From Mycobacterium sp. ACS1612 (GTDB taxonomy: Bacteria > Actinomycetota > Actinomycetes > Mycobacteriales > Mycobacteriaceae): DNA of 64,000 bases. The stretch covers positions 1-64,000 of the forward strand of contig NZ_LZHZ01000001.1 of assembly GCF_001667505.1 (NCBI RefSeq), given 5' to 3'. This document shows positions 8,880-19,000 of the stretch, piece by piece (the stretch's first letter is position 1; the number at the start of each line of letters is the position of its first letter). The notes under the pieces were generated by a model that had not been told where the DNA came from, searched no databases, and was given only the letters and a program-made list of their open reading frames with translations. Position numbers and translations under genes: made by a program.

Positions 8880-11713
8880 TCGCGATCTGTTCCTCTGCTC
8901 TCTTGGGCATGTGATCGACCCGCGCGCACCCCACCGAAATGGTTGCTGATGCTTGCGCGGACCGCGTCCGGGTCGCGCGATGGAATAGGTCCTCCGCCGG
9001 TGCCGAACTCAGCCGCCGATGCTACCTGCTCGCCGCCGCCGTCGCTGCTGTGAGAGCCCCCGTTGGGACCACGTGCTGCGTCGACGGCGCCCGGTACCAG
9101 GCGTGCCCCGGGCCGACGCATCGGCAGACCTTCCTCGGTGTGCTCGGTGACGGGCGCCTCGTCCGCGGCAGCCGCCACTGACCAGCCGTGATCCCATACC
9201 GACTCCCAGTTCAGGTCGTCGCTCTTGGCCAGATCCGTCGGGTCGACGAGCCACTCGGACAACATCTTCTGATAGATCGCGTCGTCGGCGCCCGCCGTCG
9301 CCGACGGCTCGTCGACGGTGTGCTGGGCCTGCGGCGCGACCTGCTCGTTTTCAATCGGCTGGGCAGGCGGCGCCGGTTCGATCCCGTTTTCGTGGGCGAC
9401 GCCGTTGCTGGCTGCCTGAGCGCGGGACGCGAAGAACGCCGACGTGTCGACGGGCGCGCGGTCGGCCTCCTCCGGATGCGGCGTCAGCGGCTGGCCCCAC
9501 GGCGGGTGCTCTTCGGTCTGCGCAGGCATCGAATCCTCGGGCCACGACTCCTCGGCGTGCCACTCGTCCTGCGGCGGCTGTTCTGGCTGCGCCAGCGACG
9601 CAGGAAGGTCGGCGATACCGCTGGCGCCGGGGTTGCGCTGCGGCAGCAACGCCACCGGCACGTCGCCGTGCCCGTTGGTGTACTCGTGCCCGGGCTCCTC
9701 GACGTGATCGGCGTAGTCGTGATCCTCGTCCAGCGCCAGCGCGGTGTGGATGCCTGCGTGCGCGTCCGCGGGCAACCCGTAGTCGGGCTCGCCGAACTGG
9801 TCGGGCGCGCCCGCGACCGCCAGCAACGTACCCGGCACGAACACACCGGCGGTGGTGCCCGAATTCGGTTCTCCGGCAATGGTGCTGCGCAACCGGACCA
9901 CCAGGCCGTGCTGGGCGGCCAGCCTGCCGACCACGAACAGACCCATGTGCCGGGCGGTGTAGGGGTTCACCTCGCCGCCGGACTGCAACCGGGTGTTGGC
10001 CACCCGCAGATCGGATTCGGTCATGCCGATGCCGATGTCGCTGACTTCGATGACCAGCCCGCCGTTACCGGTGTGCACGGCCGACACCCGCACCTGCGAG
10101 ATCGGCGGCGAGTAGCGCAGCGCGTTGTCCAGCAGTTCGGCCAGCAGGTGCACCAGGTCGCCCGCGATCGCGCCGACGACCTCGCTGTCGGGCACCGTCG
10201 CGGTGACCACCCGGGTGTAGTCCTCCACCTCGGAGGCCGCGGCGTTGATGATGGCCGACACCGGCACCGGCTCGGCCTGGTCGCGCGGCACCTTGGCACC
10301 CGCGAGCACCAACAGGTTGGCGCCGTTGCGGCGCATCCTCGCCGCGAGATGGTCCAGCCGGAACAGGCTCTCCAGCCGGTCGGGGTCCTCTTCGTTGCGC
10401 TCGAGGCGGTCGATCAGCGACAACTGCTGGTCGACAAGCGACCGGCTGCGCCGCGACAACGTCTCGAACATGTCGCTCATCTGCAGCTGCAACTGCGACT
10501 GCTCGCTGGCCAGCAGGACCGCCTGCTCGTGCAGCTCGTCGACGGCGTGCGCGACCTGGCCGACCTCTTCGGAGGTGTGGACCGGGATGGGCTGGACGTG
10601 GCCCACCTCCGCGCCGGCGCGGACCCGTTCGATTTCGCGGGCCAGGTCCTCGTGCGCCACCTTCAGCGCGCTGTCCCGCAGCCTGCGCAGCGGCCGCACC
10701 AGCGACCGCGCCACCAGGATGACCAGTAACAGGGCCAGCAGCATTGCGGCGACGACGATCACCGCATCGCGTATCGCGCCGCTGCGCTGGGCCGCCGCGT
10801 CGGCCTCCACCGCATCCGTCACCGCGCGAGAGGTGTCGGTGACCATCTTGTCGGCGATCTGGTCGGTGGTTTGAATCGATGCGCTCAGGTCCGGGTTGTT
10901 GACCAGCACCGCCGCCGGATCGGACATGATCGCCAGCCGCTTGACGAACTCTCCCTGCAGCTTCTGCGCCTCAGGAGAGCCGACGCCGAGCACCTGGCTC
11001 ATGCCGAACAGGGTCGACGGTTCGGTGCCTGCCACCGTGGTCATCGACAGCCGCAGTTCGGGGTCCGGCAGTTCGCCGCCGAGGTTGACCAGCAGCTGCT
11101 GGATCATCATCTGGCCGCGGGCGCCGACGGCGCGACTCAGGCCGAGCGTCTCGGCGCGGATGCGTTCGTCGTCGACGCGCACCGAGCCGTTGATGGCATC
11201 CTCGGCGGTCAGCAGGATCGGCGTATAGGCCTGCACACGGTCTCGCAGCCCGATGCTGTTGGCGGTGACCTTGTCCATCAGCCCCTGGCCGGCGCTGATC
11301 ATTGTCTGGACGCCCTTGCGCACGTCGGGGGCGACGTCGGTGTCGGTCAGCCTGCGCTGCAGTTCCTGCCTGCTGCTATCGAACTTGGTCAGCGCGGCCT
11401 GGGTGTCGCCGCCGGTCGAACCCGCCAGCATCGCCGCGTCGAGCGCGGTCATATAGCTTTCGATCGCGGGCACCATCTCGGCGCGGTCGGCCGCCCGACG
11501 CAGGTCGGCGGCGTGCGTCGCGCTCGAGTAAATACGTAACCCGCCGAACGTGCCCGCGAGCACCAGCGGCACCAGGACGATGGCGAACACTTTCCAGCGA
11601 ACCGGCCAGTTGGCGATCGACCATTTCGACGGTCTCTTGGCCGGCGGCGGCTGTTTCGGCTCGAAATCGACGACCGTGCCATCGGCCCTTTTCAGCTGCG
11701 AGAACGCGGTCAT
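8876..11713 (-). CDS. membrane sensor histidine kinase-like protein of the mfp conservon
   Basis: First gene of the mfp operon (Rv3365c type). About 945 residues from ATG 11713; a GTG at 11797 in frame would add 28. Visible: a transmembrane helix near residue 30-50 ([13 protein letters not shown]), an extracytoplasmic nitrate/nitrite-sensing-like region, a second helix near 335, a HAMP-like region ([12 protein letters not shown]), then an HATPase domain with [17 protein letters not shown] and [10 protein letters not shown] boxes. The usual phosphoacceptor histidine block is not obvious, so it may signal through the roadblock/GTPase partners rather than by phosphotransfer. A long acidic, Pro-rich, low-complexity C-terminal region (about 650-945) follows. 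Confidence 0.88.
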   Translation of the reverse strand: MTAFSQLKRADGTVVDFEPKQPPPAKRPSKWSIANWPVRWKVFAIVLVPLVLAGTFGGLRIYSSATHAADLRRAADRAEMVPAIESYMTALDAAMLAGSTGGDTQAALTKFDSSRQELQRRLTDTDVAPDVRKGVQTMISAGQGLMDKVTANSIGLRDRVQAYTPILLTAEDAINGSVRVDDERIRAETLGLSRAVGARGQMMIQQLLVNLGGELPDPELRLSMTTVAGTEPSTLFGMSQVLGVGSPEAQKLQGEFVKRLAIMSDPAAVLVNNPDLSASIQTTDQIADKMVTDTSRAVTDAVEADAAAQRSGAIRDAVIVVAAMLLALLLVILVARSLVRPLRRLRDSALKVAHEDLAREIERVRAGAEVGHVQPIPVHTSEEVGQVAHAVDELHEQAVLLASEQSQLQLQMSDMFETLSRRSRSLVDQQLSLIDRLERNEEDPDRLESLFRLDHLAARMRRNGANLLVLAGAKVPRDQAEPVPVSAIINAAASEVEDYTRVVTATVPDSEVVGAIAGDLVHLLAELLDNALRYSPPISQVRVSAVHTGNGGLVIEVSDIGIGMTESDLRVANTRLQSGGEVNPYTARHMGLFVVGRLAAQHGLVVRLRSTIAGEPNSGTTAGVFVPGTLLAVAGAPDQFGEPDYGLPADAHAGIHTALALDEDHDYADHVEEPGHEYTNGHGDVPVALLPQRNPGASGIADLPASLAQPEQPPQDEWHAEESWPEDSMPAQTEEHPPWGQPLTPHPEEADRAPVDTSAFFASRAQAASNGVAHENGIEPAPPAQPIENEQVAPQAQHTVDEPSATAGADDAIYQKMLSEWLVDPTDLAKSDDLNWESVWDHGWSVAAAADEAPVTEHTEEGLPMRRPGARLVPGAVDAARGPNGGSHSSDGGGEQVASAAEFGTGGGPIPSRDPDAVRASISNHFGGVRAGRSHAQESRGTDRE

Positions 11714-11931
11714 GGGCGCCCGCCGCTGCGATCGGCCGCCTGCCCGCAATTCAGTAATGGAGCGTGGTTCATAAGGCTTCCTGCTGATTTCGCCCACCGA
11801 TGGACGCGCGTTCTACGCCTGGCAATTGGTCGAGTATGCCAGCCATGTGCAGCCGATTCCACAATTCTTACTGAACAGACAGAGTTGATAACCGCTCTGA
11901 CGAGCCGTTGCGTACCGTCTGAGCAAACGAA

Positions 11932-12537
11932 TTACGCGCCCCGAAGGACCGCGACAAGGAAGTCGGAGTCGTCGTGAAACGGCCGCAGATCCCATGTCGA
12001 AAGCAACAGATCCTTCACGAATCCGGCATGCGCCGCGTCGTCGAAAAACTGGCCAAACTCATAATCACGGCCAGCTCCGAATCCGATGACCGCGCGGCCG
12101 TCGGACGCGAGGTGGGCGCGCAGCCGGCTGAGCACCTGCACCCGGGTGCTCGGGGCGAGGAACGCCATCACGTTGCCCGCGGAAACGATGACGTCGAACG
12201 GCTCGCGTATGCCGCGAGCGGGCAAGTCGAGTTCGGCGAGGTCCCCGACGAGCCACCGCGGGCCGGGATGATCCTGTTCGGCGGCCTCGATCAGCGCCGG
12301 GTCGACGTCGACGCCGATCACCCGGTGCCCCGCCTTGGCCAGCACCCCGCCCAGTCGGCCGGGGCCACAGCCGGCATCGAGGATGTGCGCGCCGCGCGGC
12401 GCCATCGCGTCGACGAATCGAGCCTCGCCTGCAAGGTCCTCCCCGGCGCGCGCCATGGCCCGGAAACGCTCGATGTACCAGTTCGAATGTCCGGGGTTGG
12501 CAGCAACCTTCTGCATCCAAATGCTCCGCTCGACCAT
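11932..12537 (-). CDS. class I SAM-dependent methyltransferase
   Basis: 201-residue methyltransferase. Motif I ILDAGCGPGRLGG near residue 52, acidic VIGVDVDP after strand 2, and the motif DVIVSAGNVMAF near 115 are typical class I. Start ATG 12537; the open frame continues to 12795 but over the divergent trmL gene. GATAAT stands exactly 6 nt upstream of the ATG on the coding strand, which fits a leaderless transcript starting at the ATG. Substrate unknown. It is divergent from the tRNA methylase with only 15 bp between start codons. Confidence 0.82.
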   Translation of the reverse strand: MVERSIWMQKVAANPGHSNWYIERFRAMARAGEDLAGEARFVDAMAPRGAHILDAGCGPGRLGGVLAKAGHRVIGVDVDPALIEAAEQDHPGPRWLVGDLAELDLPARGIREPFDVIVSAGNVMAFLAPSTRVQVLSRLRAHLASDGRAVIGFGAGRDYEFGQFFDDAAHAGFVKDLLLSTWDLRPFHDDSDFLVAVLRGA

Positions 12538-12542
12538 GTAAG

Positions 12543-12549
12543 CATTATC
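12543..12549. promoter_or_regulatory. shared divergent -10 region between methyltransferase and trmL
   Basis: In the 15-bp gap between two start codons, CATTATC contains GATAAT on the minus strand (6 nt before the methyltransferase ATG) and CATTAT on the plus strand (4 nt before the trmL GTG). A single AT-rich core could serve as -10 element for two opposite leaderless transcripts. Sequence inference only. Confidence 0.4.
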
Positions 12550-12552
12550 GCC

Positions 12553-13017
12553 GTGTTCAAGGTGCTGTTCTTTTCGCCGCGCATCGCGCCCAACACCGGC
12601 AACGCGATCCGGATGGTGGCAGCGACGGGATGTGAACTGCACCTGGTGCAGCCTCTGGGGTTCGACCTGTCCGAACCCAAGCTGCGTCGCGCGGGCCTGG
12701 ACTACCACGATCTGGCGTCGGTGACCGTGCACCGCGATCTGCCGTCGGCGTGGGAGGCGCTGGCGCCGACGACGGTCTACGCGTTCACCGCACATGCCGA
12801 GGCGTCATTCGCCGACGTTCGCTATCGGCCGGGCGACACGTTGATGTTCGGTCCGGAACCGACGGGCCTCGACGCTGCGACGCTGGCCGACCCGCACATC
12901 AGCAGACGCGTGCGGATCCCGATGCTGGCGGGCAGGCGATCACTGAACCTGTCGAACGCCGCAGCCGTCGCCGTCTACGAGGCGTGGCGGCAGCACGATT
13001 TCCGCGGCGCGGTCTGA
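12553..13017 (+). CDS. trmL: tRNA (cytidine/uridine-34 2'-O)-methyltransferase, TrmL type (SpoU family)
   Basis: 154-residue SPOUT methylase, the size of TrmL and of M. tuberculosis Rv3366. Motifs in order: ARIAPNTGNAIRM-type N-terminus (PRIAPNTGNAIR), motif 2 MFGPEPTGLD, and the knot-forming RIPMLAGRRSLNLSNAAAV. The family methylates the wobble ribose of tRNA-Leu in E. coli. Start is GTG 12553; the longer open frame to 11974 lies over the divergent methyltransferase. No Shine-Dalgarno site fits, so a leaderless message is likely. Confidence 0.9.
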   Translation: MFKVLFFSPRIAPNTGNAIRMVAATGCELHLVQPLGFDLSEPKLRRAGLDYHDLASVTVHRDLPSAWEALAPTTVYAFTAHAEASFADVRYRPGDTLMFGPEPTGLDAATLADPHISRRVRIPMLAGRRSLNLSNAAAVAVYEAWRQHDFRGAV

Positions 13018-13027
13018 CGCTCGCGGC

Positions 13028-13669
13028 TCACCAGTCGTTCCAGTGCGACACCTGTTCGGCCGGTAGCCGGTTGGCCTTCTTGAAGTCGGTGCCCTTGGTG
13101 TAGGCGATCGGAAAGAGGCCGGCCTGGCTGTACTTGCCGTGCGGGATGCCGAGGATCTCGGCGGCTTGCTTCTCGCCGTCGTCGAGCAGGTGCAGCGTGG
13201 TCCACGCCGAGCCGAGGCCGCGGGAGCGCAACGCCAGCATGAAGCTCCACACCGCGGGCAGCAGTGAGCCCCAGAACGACGCGGACTTGCCCGCCGGCGC
13301 GCCGTCGGGCCGCCCCTCCAGGCATGGGATCAACATGACGGGCACCTCGTGGAGGTGTTCGTTGAGGTACTTCGCGGAGTCGTAGACGCGGGGCCGCTGC
13401 TGATCGCGCACGTCGCCGTACTCGGGCTTGGGCAGGTCGAGGTACGGGGTCGCGTTGGTCCGGTAGATCTCGGCAAGCGCGGTGATCTTTGCCCGGTCGT
13501 CGACGAACATCCATTGCCAGCCTTGATGATTGGAGCCCGTCGGCGCCTGCAGCGCCAAGTCCAGACACTCCATCAGCACCTCGCGGGGCACCGGCTTCTC
13601 CAGATCGAGCCGCTTACGCACCGAACGCGTGGTGGTCAGGACTTCATCGACGGACAAGTTCAAGGTCAT
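13028..13669 (-). CDS. nitroreductase family FMN oxidoreductase
   Basis: 213-residue nitroreductase-fold protein equivalent in position to M. tuberculosis Rv3368c. Support: RSVRKRLDLEKPVP near residue 16 (FMN phosphate-binding Arg-Ser-x-Arg), APTGSNHQGWQW near 42, and the RGLGSAWTTLH segment near 145. Likely a cytosolic homodimer using NAD(P)H. Its stop is 10 bp from the trmL stop (convergent). Start ATG 13669 faces a long AT-richer intergenic region shared with the glycosidase-like gene. Physiological substrate unknown. Confidence 0.88.
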   Translation of the reverse strand: MTLNLSVDEVLTTTRSVRKRLDLEKPVPREVLMECLDLALQAPTGSNHQGWQWMFVDDRAKITALAEIYRTNATPYLDLPKPEYGDVRDQQRPRVYDSAKYLNEHLHEVPVMLIPCLEGRPDGAPAGKSASFWGSLLPAVWSFMLALRSRGLGSAWTTLHLLDDGEKQAAEILGIPHGKYSQAGLFPIAYTKGTDFKKANRLPAEQVSHWNDW

Positions 13670-14153
13670 TTCGCCGAGGCTACCGGCACACAGGTGACGA
13701 CCGTCTCCGGCAAACCTGCCTTACTCGAATCACGCGCGCTCGACGAGTCACTTGGAGGTAAGGTGCTGACGCTTTTTCGGCGAGCCGCCAACGTTTTCAG
13801 GCCGCCTGCGTTGCTGAATGTGCTGTATTGCGCAGAAGATGACACCATAGTGAAGCTTTGGTAGCCCGGCTGTCGAGTAGATAGCGCACTCTAACTGGTT
13901 TTTCAACCGGTATTGAACCACGGGCGGCCCGAATTGGTTAATAGTTCCACACACTCTTGACACATTGCTGAATTCGGGTCTTTATGTCGAGTTTGATCTT
14001 GTTTTTACCGCGCTAGTGCTTGTTCCGTGCCACGGTAGGAATTCAGCGCCCAAGAAAGCAATTTCCGGAATCTGGCAAAATCAACTATCGCATGCGTTAA
14101 TTTCCTCTCACCAGATGGTGATCGCTCACCGAACGGGATGAGGGGAACCAATT
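13670..14153. promoter_or_regulatory. 484-bp divergent promoter region, AT-richer than surroundings
   Basis: No gene is supported here. It separates the divergent nitroreductase and glycosidase-like genes and is visibly less GC-rich than the neighbours. A candidate promoter on the plus strand is TTGACA (13957-13962) followed after 17-18 bp by CTTTAT/TTTATG (13980-13986), about 170 bp before the glycosidase ATG. The short open frames inside show no protein-like composition. Confidence 0.45.
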
Positions 14154-16004
14154 ATGAGGCTTGGTACACGTCAAACAATCCGGCGGTACGCGATCGTCGC
14201 CGTGATCGCCGCCATTCCGTTCGCCGCGATGTGCGCCGCGATGACCTATCTGCTCAACCCGAAGCCGACGCCGGTCGCGCTGGACGTCATGCCCGTCGTG
14301 TCGATCGACCAATCGTCGACGACCGTCGGCGTTGCCGACTCTGATCTATATGGCAGATCGAACGCCGAGATCATCGATTCGTTGAACGACATGAAGGCGT
14401 TGGGGGTCAACACCATCCGTGTGCTGATTCCCTGGGGCGATATCCAGAAGGTGCCGCCGGGCAGTCCGTTGGAGGTGTTGGCTCCGCCGGACTGGTCCAA
14501 GGTCGATTTCATTGTGCAGCAGGCGGTCAACCGCAATATGGCGGTGCTCGGCGTGCTGAGTGCGACGCCGTATTGGGGCGGACAGAACGGTACCGGCTGC
14601 ATCGGTTGCCCTGGGGTGGCGCCCGACCCCACCAAGTTCGCGGCTTTCGCGGGGCTAGCCGCGGCGCGGTATGCCGGGAAAGTCGCCGCCTACGAGGTGT
14701 GGAACGAACCGAACTACATCAAGTCCTGGCTGCCCACCCCCGATCCCCTCGCCTACACCAACGTGTTGAAGGCCGTCTACACCGCGATCAAGGGTGACCC
14801 GAACAACCCCAACGACGGCGCTGATCCCAACGCTCTGGTGGTCGGCGGGGTGCTTGGCTCGGTGGCCGGCTTCGCCGGGATCACTTATGACACTGTCGAT
14901 TTCGTGCGCAAGATGTATGCAAACGGCGCAAAGGGTTACTTCGATGCGCTGTCGTATCATCCGTACAACTTCAAGACCAAGTTCTCCGACGGCACGTATT
15001 CGATCTCCAAGCCGTGGAACAAGTTCTCCCCGCTCAACCAGCTGCTCGAGATCAGACAACTGATGATCGCCAACCAGGATCAGGCGCTGCGCATCTGGGC
15101 GAGCGAATTCGGTCTGCCGACCGGCGGCCCCAACGCGGTCACCGAAGCGACGCAGGCGGCGTTCATCGCCGACTTCCTCGACAAGTGGTCGAGCATGTCC
15201 TTCACCGGTCCTGCGTTCATCTATTCCCTTCGCGATCGTCTCGGCGCGGAACTGACCGAGCAGGGATCGCTGGGTGTCTTCAAATACGCTGCAGATTTGA
15301 ATGATTGGGTGATGAAGGCGGCCGCCCAGGTCATCAAGGACTTCATCGACGCCCATCCGGCCGATCCGACCGACCCGACCGATCCGCCTGGCCCGGCGAG
15401 CCCGCCCAATCTTGTTCAGCAACTGACGCAGGCGCTGGCGGCGTTGTTCCACAGGGTCCAAGCAACGGTTCAGGGCGTGGTCGGTTCGGTCACCGGGTTC
15501 GTCAATGCCATCACCCAAGCGGTGGCCAGGATCTTCAACCCCGGTGGCGCCGCGCTCAGGACCGTACCTGCAGCGCTGCAGGACGAGGTCACCGACGCAA
15601 CGAGTTCGGCCGCGACGTCGGCGCAGAGTAGGGCGATTGCGCCGGATCGTTCGTCGCCCGACTCGTCGCCCGGCACCGAGAAAACCGGTGCCGAACCGTC
15701 CGAGGTGAGCATCCCTGCACCGGAGTCGAAGACGGTCGACACGGACAAGGCGCCGACGGACGACGTCAAGACAGTCGAGGCAACGACGGACACCAGCAGT
15801 GACGATCCCGGCGATGTCGTCAAGGTGGAGTCCCGCGAACCGGTCCGGACCGGACTCGTGGCCAGGCCGACCAAGCTCGGTTCTGACCGCGCTGTGAAAC
15901 CGGGCAAGGCCACCAGCGATGACGAGAAGGCGAGCACGCCGACGGCCGATACCACCGAGGACAGCGAGTCGTCGACTGAATCCGGCCCCAGTGACGAAAG
16001 TTAG
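14154..16004 (+). CDS. exported clan-A glycoside hydrolase-like protein with acidic Ser/Thr/Pro tail
   Basis: 616-residue protein. N-terminal signal or anchor helix (residues about 12-33), then a TIM-barrel domain (about 50-400) with features of clan GH-A: VWNEPN with candidate acid/base Glu185, SYHPYN, and IWASEFGLPT with candidate nucleophile Glu318. This suggests a cellulase or xylosidase-like retaining beta-glycosidase. A PTDPTDPTDPPGP linker follows, then a helical stretch and a long Ser/Thr/Asp/Glu-rich disordered tail (about 470-616). Ribosome site GAGGGGA precedes ATG 14154. The substrate could be a plant-type or self cell-wall glycan; not determinable. Stop overlaps the convergent dnaE2 stop by 4 bp. 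Confidence 0.75.
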   Translation: MRLGTRQTIRRYAIVAVIAAIPFAAMCAAMTYLLNPKPTPVALDVMPVVSIDQSSTTVGVADSDLYGRSNAEIIDSLNDMKALGVNTIRVLIPWGDIQKVPPGSPLEVLAPPDWSKVDFIVQQAVNRNMAVLGVLSATPYWGGQNGTGCIGCPGVAPDPTKFAAFAGLAAARYAGKVAAYEVWNEPNYIKSWLPTPDPLAYTNVLKAVYTAIKGDPNNPNDGADPNALVVGGVLGSVAGFAGITYDTVDFVRKMYANGAKGYFDALSYHPYNFKTKFSDGTYSISKPWNKFSPLNQLLEIRQLMIANQDQALRIWASEFGLPTGGPNAVTEATQAAFIADFLDKWSSMSFTGPAFIYSLRDRLGAELTEQGSLGVFKYAADLNDWVMKAAAQVIKDFIDAHPADPTDPTDPPGPASPPNLVQQLTQALAALFHRVQATVQGVVGSVTGFVNAITQAVARIFNPGGAALRTVPAALQDEVTDATSSAATSAQSRAIAPDRSSPDSSPGTEKTGAEPSEVSIPAPESKTVDTDKAPTDDVKTVEATTDTSSDDPGDVVKVESREPVRTGLVARPTKLGSDRAVKPGKATSDDEKASTPTADTTEDSESSTESGPSDES

Positions 16005-19000
16005 CGGAAGTCACGGCTTTTCGAGCCGACCTTCAAGGCGAGCTTGCCCATTCGGTCGGCGACGACCGTCACCGCACCGGTGGCGTTCTGCACCTGCCCG
16101 CGGATCAGCAGCGCCGACGCCGTCTGCGCGAGCTTGCGATGCCGGGCCCACACCCCCGGTGCGCACAGCACGTTGACCATCCCGGTCTCGTCTTCGAGGT
16201 TGATGAACGTGACACCCTGCGCGGTGGCGGGCCGCTGCCGGTGCGTCACCGCACCCGCTACCAGCACCCGAGTTCCGTCGGGCACCGATAGCAGTTGATC
16301 GGCGGGTACCACGCCGATGGCCTCGAGGTCTTCCCGCAGGAACTGGGTCGGATAGCTGTCCGGTGAGATGCCGGTGGCCCACACATCGGCGACGGCCAAC
16401 TCCAGGTCGGTCATGCCGGGCAAGGCGGGAGCCCCCGTCGCCGATCCCACCCCCGGCAGCCGGTCGGGGCGTTCCCTGGCGGCCGCACCGGCCGCCCACA
16501 ACCCCTCACGACGGGTGATCCCGAAGCAGGCCAGCGCTCCTGCGGTGGCCAGCGCCTCGGTCTGCGGTACCGACAGCTGCACGCGACCCGTCAAATCGAG
16601 AAGAGAAGCGAACGGTCCGTTGGCGTTTCGCTCCTCGACGATCTGCTCGGCCAGCTCGTCACCGATGTGACGGACTGCCCCCAAACCCAGCCGCACCTCC
16701 GTACCCGCGTTCTCCAGCGTGGCGTGTGCCAGGCTGGCGTTCACGTCGGGACCGTGCACGCTCACCCCGTGTCTGCGAGCGTCGGCCACCAGCGACTGGG
16801 GTGAATAGAACCCCATCGGCTGCGCCCGTAGCAGCGCCGCGCAGAACGCCGCGGGGTGATGCAGCTTGAACCACGACGAGTAAAACACCAGCGAGGCGAA
16901 GCTCAGCGAATGACTCTCCGGGAAACCGAAATTGGCGAACGCTTCCAGCTTCTCGTAAATCCGGTCGGCCACCTCGCCGGTGATGCCGTGTCGCTCGCGC
17001 ATGCCGTCGTAGAACCGGCCGCGCAGCCGTCGCATCCGCTCGGTGGAGCGCTTGGACCCCATCGCCCGACGCAACTGGTCGGCCTCGGCGGCGGAGAAGC
17101 CCGCGCAGTCGACCGCAAGCTGCATGAGCTGCTCCTGAAACAGCGGCACCCCCAACGTCTTCCGCAGCGCAGGCTCCATCGACGGGTGGTCGTAGGTGAC
17201 GGGCTCGACGCCGTTGCGTCGCTTGATGTAGGGGTGCACCGACCCACCCTGGATCGGCCCAGGACGGATCAGCGCAACCTCGACCACCAGGTCGTAGAAC
17301 ACCCGCGGCTTGAGTCGGGGCAGGGTGGCCATCTGCGCGCGCGACTCCACTTGGAACACGCCGACGGAGTCGGCTTTCTGCAGCATCTCGTACACCGCGG
17401 GCTCGGACAGGTCCAGTTTCGCCAGGTCGACCTCGATGCCCTTGTGCTCGGCCACCAGGTCGATGCAGTAGTGCAACGCCGAGAGCATGCCGAGGCCCAG
17501 CATGTCGAACTTCACCAAACCGATTGCTGCACAGTCGTCTTTATCCCATTGCAGGACGCTGCGGTTCTCCATCCGTGCCCACTCCACCGGGCACACGTCG
17601 GCGATCGGCCGGTCGCAGATCACCATGCCGCCGGAGTGGATGCCCATGTGTCGAGGCAGGTTGGAGATCTGCATGGCCAGGTCGATGACGGGTTGCGGGA
17701 TGTCCTCGACGTGCGGCGCTTCGGCCAGATTCCCCCACTGGCCGATCTGCTTGCTCCACGCGTCCTGCTGTCCCTGCGAGAAGCCGAGCGCGCGGGCCAT
17801 GTCACGTACCGCGCTGCGACCGCGGTAGGTGATGACGTTGGCGACCTGTGCGGCGTAGTCACGGCCGTAGCGGTCGTAGACGTACTGAATCGCCTTCTCG
17901 CGCAGGTCGGATTCGATGTCGATGTCGATGTCGGGTGGCCCGTCGCGCGCCGGGGACAGGAACCGTTCGAACAGCAACTCGTTGGCCACCGGGTCGACGT
18001 TGGTGACCCCGAGCGCGTAGCAGACCGCCGAGTTGGCCGCCGAACCACGGCCCTGGGCCAGGATGCCGTTCTCCTTGCAGAACCTGGTGATGTCGTGCAC
18101 CACCAAGAAGTAACCCGGAAAGGTCAGCTGTTCGATGGTTTTCAGCTCATGCTCGATCTGGGCGTAGGCCCGCGGCGCCCGTTCCGGCGGGCCGTACCGG
18201 TCCCGTGCGCCCCGCATGACCAGGTGCCGCAGCCAGCTGTCCTCGGTGTGGCCGTCGGGAACGTCGAACGGCGGCAGTTGTGGGGCGATCAACGCCAGCC
18301 CGAACGCGCACTGCTCACCGAGTTCGGCCGCCGCCGTCACCACCTCGGGGGTACTCGCGAACAGTCGCGCCATCTCCTCCCCCGACCGCAGGTGCGAACC
18401 GCCAAGCGGGGCAAGGTAACCGGCCGCTTCGTCGATCGAGTTGCGGGCCCGGATGGCGCCCATCGCCATGGCCAGCCTGCCCCGCGACGGCGCGGCGAAG
18501 TGGGCGGCGGTGGTGGCCACCACGCCGACGCCGAATCGCGGCGCCAGTTCGGCAAGCACGGCGTTGCGCTCGTCGTCGAGGGGATGGCCGTGATGGGTCA
18601 GTTCGATGCTGACCCTGCTCCGCCCGAACCGGTCCACCAGGTCGGCGAGCGCTCTGCCTGCGGATTCGGGGCCGCCTGAGGAAAGTGCTTGGCGGACATG
18701 GCCTTTGCGACACCCGGTCAGGATGTGCCAATGCCCGCCCGCCGCCTCGGTCAGCGCGTCGTAGTCGTAGCGCAGCTTGCCCTTCTCCCCGCCCGCCAGA
18801 TGCGCCTTGGCGAGTTCCCGCGACAGCCGCCGGTAGCCCTCCGGCCCGCGGGCCAGCACCAGCAGGTGTGGTCCCGGCGGGTCGGGGTCCTCGGTGCGGT
18901 CGCCGCCGCCGAGGGACAGCTCGGCACCGAACACCGTCTGCATGTCGAGTTCCTTGGCGGCTTCCGCGAATCGCACCACCCCGTAGAGCCCGTCGTGGTC

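Noticed and set aside
9188..10729. 513-codon open frame antisense to the mfp sensor kinase
   Set aside because: Composition (Arg, Gly, Val, His runs) is typical of a shadow; the opposite frame has clear HATPase motifs.
13748..13963. Small minus-strand frame in the nitroreductase/glycosidase gap
   Set aside because: No ribosome site, biased composition, lies in a probable promoter region.
16856..18679. 607-codon open frame antisense to dnaE2
   Set aside because: It mirrors the strongly supported DnaE2 frame; its product is Arg/His/Val-rich with no domain, as expected for antisense frames in high-GC DNA.
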